DNA of 64,000 bases, taken from GCA-003244245 sp963823755 (GTDB lineage Bacteria; Actinomycetota; Actinomycetes; Mycobacteriales; Pseudonocardiaceae). The notes beneath the pieces are model-generated. The model had not been told where the DNA came from and ran no database searches. It saw only the letters and a program-made list of their open reading frames with translations. The position numbers and the translations under genes are program-made. How positions within the stretch are numbered: position 1 is the first letter of the stretch; each line of letters opens with the position of its first letter. Below are positions 27,069 to 37,142 of the stretch, piece after piece. Where the stretch lies: contig CAWGMP010000017.1 in the NCBI GenBank assembly GCA_963823755.1, forward strand, positions 1-64,000, read 5' to 3'.

Positions 27069-27087
27069 GCGACGTCTTGTGTCGGGG
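27037..27087 (+). terminator. Perfect 18-bp hairpin across the stop codon of the GvpU-like gene
   Basis: Arms at 27037-27054 (CCCCGACACAAGACGTCG) and 27070-27087 pair perfectly. The 15-nt loop contains the palindrome ctacatgtag and the stop codon itself. No T-tract follows. It probably ends transcription or protects the 3' end. Confidence 0.75.
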
Positions 27088-27410
27088 CACGTTCCCGGGG
27101 GTGAGATCAGCTGGATGCCCGGCGTGATGTCTCCGGCGGCACAGAGGCCCTCGATGCGACCTGACGATCACACTCATCGCCCTCAAAACGCCGCCCTTGG
27201 GTGAGGATCGTCAGGCGCAGCGCCATACTCGACGCGCGGAAGTCCTCGGCATCGGCTACCTTGAGGTGGCCGATCAGCTGGAGCGGGGGTCTGATCCAGT
27301 TCAAGAAGAGCTGGGACCGCACCGGGGATCGGAACTCGATGGGGCAGCAAGCACTCCGCGGGCCGATCCGGCTCAGCGGCGACACATGACCGAACGGATC
27401 TCAAGGCCGA

Positions 27411-28100
27411 GTGACGGAGACCGATTCCACGCGACCGCCAGGTGCGGTCCTGTTCGACATCGACGGCACCTTGGTCGACTCCAGCTACGTGCACGTCAGC
27501 GCCTGGATGCAGGCGTTGCGCGCAGTGGGCCATCCAGTGGACGCCTGGCGGATTCACCGCGGGCAGGGGATGGGTTCCTCGGAACTGCTGGCCACGTTGT
27601 TGGGCGAGGCCGCCGAACAGGTCGGCGCGCAAGCAAAGCAGCACCACAGTGAGCGCTACCAACAGGCCTCCGACCAGCTGCGCGCCTTCGACGGTGCTCG
27701 GGACCTGGTGGCGGCGGTGGCCCAGCGCGGGGCCAGGGTCGTCCTCGCCACCTCCGCCGCACCCGACGAGCTCGAACTCCTACGTTCCATCCTCGACATC
27801 GACGACGCCGTCGCGGAGATCACCGCCGCCGAAGACGTCCAGGCGGCCAAACCGGAGCCGGACCTGATTCACGTCGCCCTGCAACGGGCGGGGGTGACCG
27901 CGGACCGAGCGGTGTACGTCGGCGACACCGTCTGGGACGTGCAGGCCTGCGGTAAAGCGGGAGTCGTTTGTGTCGGCATGCGCAGCGGAGGCATCAGCGC
28001 CAGCGAACTGACCGAGGCCGGCGCGGTCGCGGTGTACGACGACTGCCGGGCGCTGCTGTGCGAGTTGGACACCAGCCCGCTGGCCGCTCTCTGGTCCTGA
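27411..28100 (+). CDS. HAD-superfamily phosphatase (phosphoglucomutase/phosphoglycolate type)
   Basis: 229 aa. Motif I FDIDGTLVDSS (nucleophile and acid/base Asp), motif II LATSA, motif III lysine in AAKPEPDLI and motif IV YVGDTVWDVQA are all present. The helical cap between motifs I and II makes it subclass I, like beta-phosphoglucomutase and phosphoglycolate phosphatase. GTG 27411 with AAGG upstream. No neighbour fixes the substrate. Confidence 0.85.
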   Translation: MTETDSTRPPGAVLFDIDGTLVDSSYVHVSAWMQALRAVGHPVDAWRIHRGQGMGSSELLATLLGEAAEQVGAQAKQHHSERYQQASDQLRAFDGARDLVAAVAQRGARVVLATSAAPDELELLRSILDIDDAVAEITAAEDVQAAKPEPDLIHVALQRAGVTADRAVYVGDTVWDVQACGKAGVVCVGMRSGGISASELTEAGAVAVYDDCRALLCELDTSPLAALWS

Positions 28101-28354
28101 CCCTCCACCATTCTTATTCCGGGATGGACTCTTGGTTCCGCCGACCTGCGGCCCGTCGTCGAGCAACGGCCACAGCCGGCGGTTGCCCCTCCATGCCGAC
28201 GATCGAGGACGCCACCTGCCGCCGTAGCGATCCATCGATCCTCACGCCGTGGGCTGAGGACCCCCGAACCCGTGCGCCATACGGCACAGTGGTCACATCC
28301 TGACCATCCGGTCGATCCCGGATGCGCGGCCGTACGGTTATGTGAGGTGGAGCG

Positions 28355-29101
28355 GTGCAGCAGGGGTGGCTCATCACGGTCGTACCGGTGTTGATCTCGA
28401 CGATCGGCGCCATAGTCAGCGTAGTGATCAGCCGGCGGGCAGCTCAGGTAGAACGTCTCTCCGCTGCAGAGGAACTCGTAACACGCTTTCGGGAGCCTAT
28501 GCTACATGCAATATTCAACCTGGAAACGAGGATCTACAACATAGTTGAACTCAACTTCTTTGGTCGATTCCTTGGTGAAAAAAATAAAGATACAGAGAAG
28601 GAGTATGCCGTCCTCAATACGATGTATGTCTTCGCGCAGTTTTTCTGCTGGGTGGAGATCATGCGACGGGAAGCCCAGTTCATCGATAATCGATATGATC
28701 ATCGATGGAATCGTGTCTACAGAGCCAAGTTCGAAGCTGTTTACGAAACCATCGCCGACAGCATCAATATTCAGGAGAAATGCTTCCGGCTTTTTCGTGG
28801 AGAGCAACGAGCGCTGGGCGAGGTGATGCTGGTTCCAGTCGAGGCGTCAAAGCCCGGTTTTCCCAGGTGGGGATGTATGACGTACCCCTCTTTCGTGCAG
28901 TCGTTGAATGACGAGCAAATGGCGAGATGGTTCCGGAGCCTGCGAGAGGACATCGAGGAGATACGTAAAGACGTGGCGAAACATGACGGGCGGCTTCGAC
29001 TGATCCACCATCGACTGATAGACATCGTTGATATCCTAGATCCAGATGCATGGAGAATACCTTCGCGATACCGCGAGCGTCTTGCAGCACCTTCATCCTG
29101 A
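28355..29101 (+). CDS. Membrane-anchored hypothetical protein
   Basis: 248 aa with an N-terminal transmembrane helix (LITVVPVLISTIGAIVSVVI) and a helical cytoplasmic domain. Segments RFREPMLHAIFNLETRIYNI, YAVLNTMYVFAQFFCWVEIM and FRLFRGEQRALGEVML match a widespread but uncharacterised Streptomyces family. GC and codon use are lower than neighbours, suggesting recent transfer. GTG 28355 follows GGTGGAGC. It lies just before the SIR2/STAND pair and could belong to that defence island, but no direct link is visible. Confidence 0.75.
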   Translation: MQQGWLITVVPVLISTIGAIVSVVISRRAAQVERLSAAEELVTRFREPMLHAIFNLETRIYNIVELNFFGRFLGEKNKDTEKEYAVLNTMYVFAQFFCWVEIMRREAQFIDNRYDHRWNRVYRAKFEAVYETIADSINIQEKCFRLFRGEQRALGEVMLVPVEASKPGFPRWGCMTYPSFVQSLNDEQMARWFRSLREDIEEIRKDVAKHDGRLRLIHHRLIDIVDILDPDAWRIPSRYRERLAAPSS

Positions 29102-29612
29102 AGCCTCGGGCGGACTCTAAACTTCCTCGGCTAGAGATCCATACACCCAGCGTAACGTCGCCGTTACAGAGAGCGTCTTTGCGCACGGCAGGCTGGACCC
29201 TCCGAGTGAACCCCCAGATGAGTTTTGCGGTCCTGGGCATGCGCCACAAGCTGTAGTTGTCAGGCTTCGCAGTGTTGAGGCACACTGTGTTGTGTACGCG
29301 GTGATGTCGGGGGTGACAGTAAGGAGATGGAGCTGTCTACAGTTCGCGGACGTGCGGTCCGCCCGCGAACCCGGTGGCCACCAGCGCGGCAAGCTTCACC
29401 CGATCAGGGCTGAGTATGACGTACGTATAGGGCGTCGCTCCCCCTCTTTTCGGATATGCGGTGGCGTGCACCGGTGAGGAGGGGGCAGATGTTCAGCCTA
29501 CCTGCGGGACGAAGCATTGACGTGGCGGCGCAGCGACGACCGGACCCACAATACATGGGTCGAAAACTCAGCTTAGCCGCCCCCGTAAACGGACACGAAC
29601 GCGGTCTGTCCG
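29102..29612. other. Gap, promoter region of the SIR2/STAND operon
   Basis: About 510 bp. No coding similarity in either strand and no obvious -35/-10 pair by eye. No RNA gene was recognised. Confidence 0.35.
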
Positions 29613-30617
29613 ATGGCTGATGAGCTGACCCACGCTTACGACATCATCACCGGGCGCCTTGTGAGGGGTAAGGTAGTCCCGGTGCTCGGAGCCGGGGCCA
29701 ACCTCTGGGAGCGCCCCCCACCGTCCTTCCAGCGTGGCATATGCCTACCCAGTGGGCAAGAGCTCGCTGACGAGCTCGCGCGGAGCTTGGGCGACGACGT
29801 GGAGACCAACGGCCGCGATCTGGCCCGGGTGTCACAGTACGTGGCAGCACTACTGGGGGAAGGCTCACTCGAAGATGAACTTCGCGACGTCTTCGGCGCG
29901 GACTGCCCCCCTACTGATCTTCACCGTTTTCTCGCCCGATTGGCGCGCCGTGTCCGTCAGGCGGAAGACACCCGTGAGTGTATGCTCATCGTGACGACGA
30001 ACTACGACAACTTGCTGGAACGCGCGTTCGCAGACGAGGGAGAACCGTATGAACTCGTCACCTACATCGCCCAGAGCAGGGACCGTGGAATGTTCCGCCA
30101 CATCACTGCCGATGGCGAATCGACCGTGATTCGGAAGCCGAATGAGTACGTCGACTTCCGGTTGGATCGACAGACCGTCATCGCGAAGGTTCACGGCTCA
30201 GTGGACCGGGTCCACGGAGACAGCTTCGTGATCACCGAGGACCACTACATCGACTATCTCACCCGCGCCGATGTCGCAGGCCTATTCCCGGTCACGCTCG
30301 CGGCGAAGCTCCGGACCAGTCACTTCCTCTTCCTGGGTTACAGCCTGCGGGACTGGAACCTTCGAGTGATGCTGTATCGCTTGTGGGGAGAGCAGGAAGG
30401 CAAGCACTACAAGTCCTGGGCGATCCAGAAGGATCCCGACCCCATTGACGAGGCTGCGTGGAAAGATAGGGGCGTCGACATTCTTCCCGTCAGCGTCGAG
30501 GACTTCGTCGCAGCTGTCGAACAACGGCTTTCCACCCGATATATCGAACAAGGATTCCCTGCTCAACGACTTCCCACCGAAAACACCGAACACACCGAAC
30601 AACGACTTCCCACTTAA
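29613..30617 (+). CDS. SIR2-like domain protein, probable immune effector
   Basis: 334 aa. The SIR2_2-type NAD-binding fold shows VPVLGAGANL at the start, IVTTNYDNLLERAF (TTNxDxL motif), KVHGSVDR (the KxHG histidine motif) and FLFLGYSLRDWNLRVML (GxSxxD). These proteins act as NADases in several bacterial antiphage systems (Thoeris, DSR, SIR2-STAND). It is followed after 14 bp by a STAND-WD40 gene in the same direction, suggesting effector plus sensor. The last 30 residues contain the repeat QRLPT..EH/T, which is low-complexity. The upstream ribosome site is weak; ATG 29613 is the only good start. Confidence 0.8.
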   Translation: MADELTHAYDIITGRLVRGKVVPVLGAGANLWERPPPSFQRGICLPSGQELADELARSLGDDVETNGRDLARVSQYVAALLGEGSLEDELRDVFGADCPPTDLHRFLARLARRVRQAEDTRECMLIVTTNYDNLLERAFADEGEPYELVTYIAQSRDRGMFRHITADGESTVIRKPNEYVDFRLDRQTVIAKVHGSVDRVHGDSFVITEDHYIDYLTRADVAGLFPVTLAAKLRTSHFLFLGYSLRDWNLRVMLYRLWGEQEGKHYKSWAIQKDPDPIDEAAWKDRGVDILPVSVEDFVAAVEQRLSTRYIEQGFPAQRLPTENTEHTEQRLPT

Positions 30618-30631
30618 TACGTGGAGATGCC

Positions 30632-33600
30632 GTGACCGCTGCTACGGGTTCTTCCCCTCGACCACAGGAGGCACCCGACCGAGACGTGCCGGAATGCCCG
30701 TACGTCGGGTTGGTGCCCTTCGATGAGAAGGATGCGGCGTACTTCTTCGGCAGGGAACGCGAGTCCGAGCGCATTGCCGCCAACCTCACCGCATCGCGAC
30801 TGACTCTACTCTACGCCCAGAGTGGGGTCGGCAAAACGTCCGTGCTCCGGGCCGGTGTGCTGCCTCGGCTGCACCGCATCGATGACGACTCCGATGACGA
30901 CCTAGGCGTCCGCGGCGCGGCAGTGGTGTATGTGGGAGCTTGGCGCGACAGCCCACTCGAGAGCATCGCAGCGGCGGTGGTGGACGCAGTGTCCCGAGTG
31001 ACCGGTGCCGGCACGGTGGAGAAAACCACCAGTGCCCCCACACTCAGCGTCACCTGGCTTCGCGAGGTGCTGCACCAGTCCGACGTCTCGGCAATCTACC
31101 TGATCTTCGACCAGTTCGAGGATTATTTTCTCTACCACCCGACGGATCGCGGTGACGAAGGTCTGACCGCCGAGCTCGGCAGCATCCTGAGCACCCGAGA
31201 CTTGCCAGTGCATGTCCTGCTGTCGATCCGCGAGGACGAACTTGCCAGCCTTGACCGTTTCAAGGGCCGGGTGCCGCACCTTTTCGACAATTATCTCCGC
31301 CTAGCGCACTTGAGCCGCGATGCAGCCCGAAGCGCCATCGAAGGGCCCCGCGAGCGCTACAACCGCGTCGTACCCCCCGACCGACAAATGTCCATCGATC
31401 CCGGTCTCATCGATGCTCTTTTAGATCAGGTTCGCACCGGTCAGGTGCACGTGGCGCCGGATGACTCGGCATCCGACAGGTTCGCCTCGGACGGGGCCGC
31501 AGCAGACGACCGCGGGGACATCGAGACCCCCTACCTTCAACTGGTGCTGACCCGCCTGTGGGAACAGGAGCGTGCCACCGGATCGTCGTCACTTCGGCAA
31601 AGCACGCTGGACGACCTGGGCGGGGCTCAGATGATTGTCCAGACCCACCTCGACAACATCATGGCCGACCTCTCGCCCGCGCAGGTCGATGTCGCCGCCT
31701 CGATATTTCACCATCTGATCACGGCATCGGGAACGAAGATCGCGTTGACCACCGAGGATCTTGCTGAACTGACAAGGCTGCCGGTGAATGCGGTGCAAAA
31801 TCTCCTCGACACGCTGTGTTCCGGGTCTCAACGCATTCTGCGCCCGGTACCCCCGGCCGTCGGCATCGCGGGTCCCACCCGTTACGAAATCTTCCACGAC
31901 GTCATGGGTACTGCGGTGCTCGACTGGCGCCGCCGTCATGCGACGCAAAAACAACAGGACGAGGCGTCACGCCAGCTTGATGCCGAGCGGGCAAAAGCCC
32001 GAGCAACGGCGCTGACTGCCCGCCACCGGCTTCGCCAGCGGCTCACGGTGGGTCTGACGGTGATGCTGCTCGTTGTCGGTGTGCTCGGTGTTTTCACCTA
32101 TCTGAGCCACCGTAATGCGCAACAACGGGCGGAACTCGCCCAAGCAGCCGCCATCCTCAGCTACAACCCCGTGGAGAGTTTAAGGCAGGCGGTCAAGGCC
32201 TACCAGATCAACACCGATGATGACGCCCGTTCAGCGGTGCTGACCGCAGCGTCGAGCCCGCGCAGTCAGGTGGTGGTCGGGCCGCCCGGGTCGATACCGA
32301 GGACCGTGAGCGGTACGGCGAGCACGCCGATGACAGTGATCGGCATGGTGAGCACACCGGACTCCCGCCACATCGTCGCCTACGACAAAGACGGCAGCAT
32401 CCAGGTCATCGGTGACAACGGCGCCGTGGAACGCCAAACAACGGTCTCAGGCCTGCGCGGCGCCGTCACACCCGTGGCGTCGACAATCTCCCTCCCCCTG
32501 GTGTCGACGGCGGCCGTCGCCCCGGACGCATCGCGCGTCGCACTCGGGACCGACCAGGGCACGGTGGCCGTCATCGACACCGGCACCGGACGACACACCG
32601 ATATCACCAGCACAGCAGACTCAACGCCCACCATTGTCAGGTGGATCGGGTCCGGCCACGAACGGTCTCGTCCTGGTCGTCTCCAAATCCGGCATCGCCA
32701 CAACGTACAATCCCGAAACAGGACAACAAGTCACCCGCTTCCCGGATACCGTGTACGACGCCCTACCCCTAGCCGACGAACAACACATCGTGACCTCCGG
32801 GCAAGACGGGAGGTTACGTGTGTGGGACGCACGAACCGCAACCAAGATTACGGAGTCATCAACTCTGAACGTACGCGTACTCCGGCGCTACGCGCAGTCC
32901 GTCGTCAGCTTCTCACTAGGCGAGAATCCCTCGATTGTCGTGTGGAACTGGCAGGCTGGCCCAGACGCCGTCGTTCGGTACCCGGTCCCGGTCCATAATC
33001 TGGACAGCGTTCGGCAGGTTGTCGTCAACGAGCACGCCCAGCTCGTCATCACATCCCAGGATAAGAGAGTACGGACGTTCAGCCTCGTCGACGGATCAAG
33101 GCCAGTACCAAGGTCACTGCCCCCGCAGGCAGGCTTGGTCAACAACGTGGCCGTCAGCTCAGATGGCCAGTGGATCACCACCGCCGGCGCTGACGGGCGT
33201 GTCCTGGTCTGGTTCGTGGGACGGGAGCAGTCCCCCACCGGCCCCACCTACGAACTGTTCGGTCATCGCGGCGAGGCCACCCAGGTCAGCTACCTGAGTA
33301 CGGGCACGGTGGTGATGTCGCTGGGCGACGATGGCACGGTGCGGCGCTGGGAACTACCCCACGTGCCGCGCTTCGAAAAAGCACGACGGCTGGGTCGTCG
33401 CCATGGATCTCAGTCGTGACCGGACGTGGCTGGCCACCGCGGGCCAAGATGGTCACGCCTTCATCATCGACCCACACGACCTGACCAAACCCCCGGTGGC
33501 CGACGTGTCCGTCCACACTCCACTGCGGGCAGTGCGCTTCGACCCGACCGACCCGCATCACATCCTCACCCTGGCGCGCACCGATATAGTCCCGAAGTCA

Positions 33601-34321
33601 TGGTCGTGGAACCGCGACGGCAAGACCGAACCCCTTGCAGGAATATAAGCCACCTCCGGTGCCGGCATATGGATACCTGGTCAGCATCGCCATCAGCCCC
33701 GACGGCAAGACCGTCGCAGGGAGCGACACCGGCGGAACCATCCACCTATGGGACGCCAAGACCGGCAAACTCCTCCCCCCAGACCCCAAGTTCTCAGGCA
33801 TCGGCCAGCCCGCCTACAGCGTGGCCTTCGACCCCACCGGCCAACTGCTCGCCGCGACCGACAGCCGCGGAGTCCGCCTCTGGAAATGGGCCACCACCGA
33901 GGCACCCATCCGGCTGCCCTACGCGACCAGCGTGACCTTCGATCCGTCCGGCAAACACCTCGTCAGCACAGCCGGGGATGGCACCGTGACGATCTGGAGC
34001 CAAGACGGCAAGTTTGACCGCGTGCTGGTCGCTCATGGTTACCTGTCCAGCAGCCCGGTTTTCAGCGACGACGGTGAGCTGCTCGCCGTGGGGACGACCG
34101 AAGGGCTCGTCGAGATCTGGGACGTGAACTCTGGCGTGGCGGTCATGCTCGACCGTCACCACGGCGCCTCCGTCGACAACGTGAAATTCCTGCCCGGTGA
34201 CCGCTCCACCCTGATCTCCGCCAGCGACGATGCGACCGTTGCACAGTTCCGTTGCCCCGCATGCACCGACCCTGACCAGGTGATCAAGCAAGCAGTGGAA
34301 TGGGCAAGCACCGACCGCTAA
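30632..34321 (+). pseudogene. nSTAND-type NTPase with TM helix and WD40 repeats, three frameshifts
   Basis: Repaired length is about 1230 aa. N-terminal PYVGLVPFDEKDAAYFFGRE RE leads into the P-loop AQSGVGKTSVLRAG (about residues 62-75) and Walker B AIYLIFDQFEDY, typical of novel STAND NTPases of actinobacteria. A transmembrane helix (LTVGLTVMLLVVGVLGVFTY) is at about residue 470. The C-terminal half holds about ten WD40-like blades (SGQDGRLRVWD, AGADGRVLVWF, AGDGTVTIWS, VGTTEGLVEIWD). Slips lie near 32650, 33375 (an A5 run) and 33640. GTG start with GTGGAGATGCC upstream. Together with the SIR2 gene it probably forms a sensor-effector immune pair; as read it cannot make the full protein. Confidence 0.8.
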
Positions 34322-34364
34322 GATCCTCATTGCCAGCATGAATTCCGAAGGGTGAAGATGCATC

Positions 34365-34520
34365 ATGGAAACTCGTACCGAACGTGACACCGAGAGTCGC
34401 ACGGAACATTCAGCGGTGTACGAGCCTCCGATGCTCGATGAGGTTGGCGGGTTCATCGCGCTGACCCGCGCCGATAGCGCGGGGTCGGTTGTCGACGGAG
34501 CGGGGTACTACCCTCAGTAA
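34365..34520 (+). CDS. Lasso peptide precursor
   Basis: 51 aa, too short for usual ORF lists. The leader carries YEPPMLDEVGGFIALT, which fits the YxxPxLxxxGxFxxxT recognition motif of lasso peptides, with the required threonine at position -2. The predicted core is ADSAGSVVDGAGYYPQ (16 aa): Ala1 can join its amine to Asp9, giving a nine-residue ring, with GAGYYPQ as the threading tail and Tyr13/Tyr14 as likely steric plugs. The stop lies six bases before the cyclase start. AGGGTGAAG precedes ATG 34365. The ring-closing Asp and the -2 Thr are seen directly; the lasso fold is inference. Confidence 0.85.
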   Translation: METRTERDTESRTEHSAVYEPPMLDEVGGFIALTRADSAGSVVDGAGYYPQ

Positions 34521-34526
34521 CGCGTC

Positions 34527-36377
34527 GTGCGCTCCTCTCTTCGTCCACCTGACCGCGGTCAAGCCTGGTTCGTCGTCCTTCCGGAGTGCAGTACCGCGCG
34601 TGACGTGGCAGCGGCCTTGAGCCCGTACGCGCCACAGATGCTGCCGCATCCCTCGGGGCGGCCGTGGCTGATGGGGCGCTGGGCTGCTGAAGAGTTCAAG
34701 ACGACCCAGGTGGGAGGGGGGCAGGTGGCGGTGATCGGGTGCTGCCCGATCACCGCTGCAGCGCTATCAGGCTTGGCCCACCGAGTGCGCACGGTGGCTG
34801 ACCTGGATCGGCTGGAGGCCGGGCTGTCCGGCAGTTTCCACCTGGTGGCTGCCATCGACGGCAAGATCCGCGTGCAGGGCAGCGTCTCCGGCCTGCGGCG
34901 CGTTTTCCACGCCCGGGTAGCGGGAATGACGGTGGCCGCGGACCGGGCGGATGTCCTGGCCGGTCTCGCCGGAGCCACGGTCGATGAGCAGTGGCTGGCG
35001 GCCCGGCTGGTCTACCCCCACTTGCCCCACCCGGTGGCCGACGGATGCCCGTGGCACGGTATGCAGGCGCTTGCCGACGACTGTTACCTGCTCATCGACC
35101 CCGGTCAGCCGGCTCGCGTCGTGCGGTGGTGGCAGCCACCGGAGCCGGTGGTTCCGCTGGCCGAGGCCGCACCCACGGTGGCGAAGACGCTGGTTGCCGC
35201 CGTCGAGGCCCGCACCGTGGCGGGCGGGGTGATCAGCTGCGACCTCTCCGGCGGCTTGGACTCCACCCCCCTGTGCTTTCTGGCCGCGGGTGGCAAAAGC
35301 CAGGTGATCGCGGTGACCTTGGTCTCGACCGATTCGCGCCACGACGACGCGCGCTGGGCGCAGCGCGCCGCTGACCAGCTGGACGGCATCGAGCACCTCA
35401 TGCTCGATATGCAGCACCTGCCCCTGATGTATGCGGATGTCGGCGATGGTGGTGTGGGTGCCGACGAGCCGCACATCACGATCCGGGACCATGCCTGCAT
35501 CACCCGTGTCGCCGGCCAGCTCGTCGAACGCGGTAGTCGGTTGCATCTTCGTGGGTTGGGCGGTGATCAGGTCCTGCAGGCACCAGCGGCCTACCTGCAC
35601 ACCACCGCCTTGACCCATCCCCGCATCGCAGTCGACCATCTGCGGGGACGCCGCGCGGTGAGCGGTTGGCCGCTGGCAGCCATGCTGCGCGGGCTGGCCG
35701 ATCGTCGAAACTATCAGGCCTGGCTCACTGCGATCGCTGACGAGCTCACCGCACCCGCGCCGGCCCCCGAGATGCCCAACCTGGGCTGGAGCCCTCCCCT
35801 GCGGCTCCCGCCATGGGCCACCCCACGTGCGGCGGAGGCAGCCCGAACCCTGCTCCACGAGGCGGCCGTCAACGCGCAGCCGCTGGCCCCCACTCGCGGC
35901 CAGCATGCCACCCTGGAGCACCTCCGCGGCGTCGGCTACTTCACCCGCCACATCGCCGGGATCACGGCCTGCGCCGGGCTGCCGCTGGCGGCCCCCTTCC
36001 TCGATGACCGGGTGGTCGAAGCCTGCCTCGCCGTGCGTCTGCACGAGCGCACCACCCCGTGGCGGTTCAAGCCGCTGATCGTCGAGGCGATGCGTGACCT
36101 GGTGCCCGCCGCAGTCCTGCAACGCACCACCAAGGGCGACTTCAGCGTCGACTGGCACGCTGGGCTACGCCGCGCTCGTGCCCACCTCTCCGCTGTGCTC
36201 GACGACCTGGTGCTGGCCCGGCTCGGTCTGGTCGACGTCGACGCGTTGCGCAGAGTCTGCCTCGGGCTCTACCCCAACGCCCTGGGTCCGATCGCGCTGG
36301 ACCGGACCCTGGCGTGCGAGGCATGGCTGCGCACCCTGACCGCAGCGCCGTCCGCCACCACCCCGGGATCGTCATGA
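34527..36377 (+). CDS. Lasso peptide macrolactam cyclase (asparagine-synthase-like, C protein)
   Basis: 616 aa homolog of asparagine synthetase B that adenylates the ring Asp/Glu and closes the macrolactam. The ATP pyrophosphatase motif SCDLSGGLDSTPLCFLA is at about residue 236; the N-terminal glutaminase domain lacks a Cys2 nucleophile, as in lasso cyclases. GLGGDQVLQAPAAYLHT and TRGQHATLEHLRGVGYFTRH follow. GTG 34527 is six bases after the precursor stop. Its last four bases overlap the B1 gene (ATGA). Confidence 0.9.
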   Translation: MRSSLRPPDRGQAWFVVLPECSTARDVAAALSPYAPQMLPHPSGRPWLMGRWAAEEFKTTQVGGGQVAVIGCCPITAAALSGLAHRVRTVADLDRLEAGLSGSFHLVAAIDGKIRVQGSVSGLRRVFHARVAGMTVAADRADVLAGLAGATVDEQWLAARLVYPHLPHPVADGCPWHGMQALADDCYLLIDPGQPARVVRWWQPPEPVVPLAEAAPTVAKTLVAAVEARTVAGGVISCDLSGGLDSTPLCFLAAGGKSQVIAVTLVSTDSRHDDARWAQRAADQLDGIEHLMLDMQHLPLMYADVGDGGVGADEPHITIRDHACITRVAGQLVERGSRLHLRGLGGDQVLQAPAAYLHTTALTHPRIAVDHLRGRRAVSGWPLAAMLRGLADRRNYQAWLTAIADELTAPAPAPEMPNLGWSPPLRLPPWATPRAAEAARTLLHEAAVNAQPLAPTRGQHATLEHLRGVGYFTRHIAGITACAGLPLAAPFLDDRVVEACLAVRLHERTTPWRFKPLIVEAMRDLVPAAVLQRTTKGDFSVDWHAGLRRARAHLSAVLDDLVLARLGLVDVDALRRVCLGLYPNALGPIALDRTLACEAWLRTLTAAPSATTPGSS

Positions 36378-36652
36378 TGACCTTGCGGTTGCGGGCTGAC
36401 GTATCCACCGCGGGCACCGATGACGGCGTGGTCTTGCTCGACGAGCGCGCCGGCCGCTACTGGCAGCTCAACCCGACCGGCGCACTGGTTCTCCGGCTGC
36501 TGCTCGACGGCGCCACCCCCCACCAGGTCACCCAGACCCTGGCCGACCACTACCCGGTGAGCACGGAGCAGGCGGCCGCCGACATCGCCGACCTCCTGGC
36601 GCGTCTACGCACCGCCGGACTGGTGACCGATGATGGAAGGGGTCGTCCATGA
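36374..36652 (+). CDS. Lasso peptide B1 (PqqD-like RRE protein)
   Basis: 92 aa with VVLLDERAGRYWQLNPTGAL VLRLLLDG and a helical C-terminus ending in DLLARLRTAGLVTDD. This is the PqqD-like RiPP recognition element fold that binds the leader (contacting the YxxP and L residues) and presents the precursor to B2 and C. ATG 36374 overlaps the cyclase stop; the ORF opens at 36314 but the earlier part is the cyclase in another frame. Its own end overlaps the B2 start by four bases. Confidence 0.88.
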   Translation: MMTLRLRADVSTAGTDDGVVLLDERAGRYWQLNPTGALVLRLLLDGATPHQVTQTLADHYPVSTEQAAADIADLLARLRTAGLVTDDGRGRP

Positions 36653-37083
36653 CGCAACCGCAGATCGTGGAACGCAACAGGAGGCTTCCCCTTCGGCAGC
36701 GGCCCGCTGCCCTGGCCGCCGTCGGGGCTGCCTGCATGCTCGCCCGCCTGCCACCGAAACACATCCGCGCCGTGCTCACCCTGCTCCGTCGCCGCGCCGC
36801 ACCGGCGACCCACCAGCAGGCCAAAGATGCCCTTGACGCGATCCTGGCCGTCAGCGTGCTGTGCGGCGGCCGATACTGCCTCCAGCGTTCTTTGGCAACC
36901 ACTCTGCTGTGCCGTATCCGTGGCGTCTGGCCCACCTGGTGCACCGGCGTACGCACCGCTCCCTTCGTCGCCCATGCCTGGGTAGAAGCCGACGGCCGGC
37001 TGGTCGGCGAACCACACGTCCCCGGCTATTACCGTCCCCTCATCGTCATTTCCCCCGAGCGGGACGCTCCGCCGGTACCGTAA
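36649..37083 (+). CDS. Lasso peptide B2 leader protease (transglutaminase-like)
   Basis: 144 aa. The catalytic cysteine and histidine regions GGRYCLQRSLATTLLCR and APFVAHAWVEADGRLVGEP match lasso B2 proteins, which cut the leader after the -1 residue. The usual aspartate (VGDP) is Glu here (VGEP), a conservative change. ATG 36649 overlaps B1 (ATGA). The gene completes A-C-B1-B2; no dedicated ABC exporter (D) or isopeptidase lies nearby. Confidence 0.88.
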   Translation: MTQPQIVERNRRLPLRQRPAALAAVGAACMLARLPPKHIRAVLTLLRRRAAPATHQQAKDALDAILAVSVLCGGRYCLQRSLATTLLCRIRGVWPTWCTGVRTAPFVAHAWVEADGRLVGEPHVPGYYRPLIVISPERDAPPVP

Positions 37084-37142
37084 TTTCCACCATGGCGCCA
37101 GGAAGTCGACGTCGACAGGGCGCAGGCGCTGACGCGCACCAC

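Noticed and set aside
30550..30617. Short direct repeat caacgacttccc at the end of the SIR2 gene, considered as a CRISPR-like or att repeat
   Set aside because: Only two copies, within coding sequence, no spacers.
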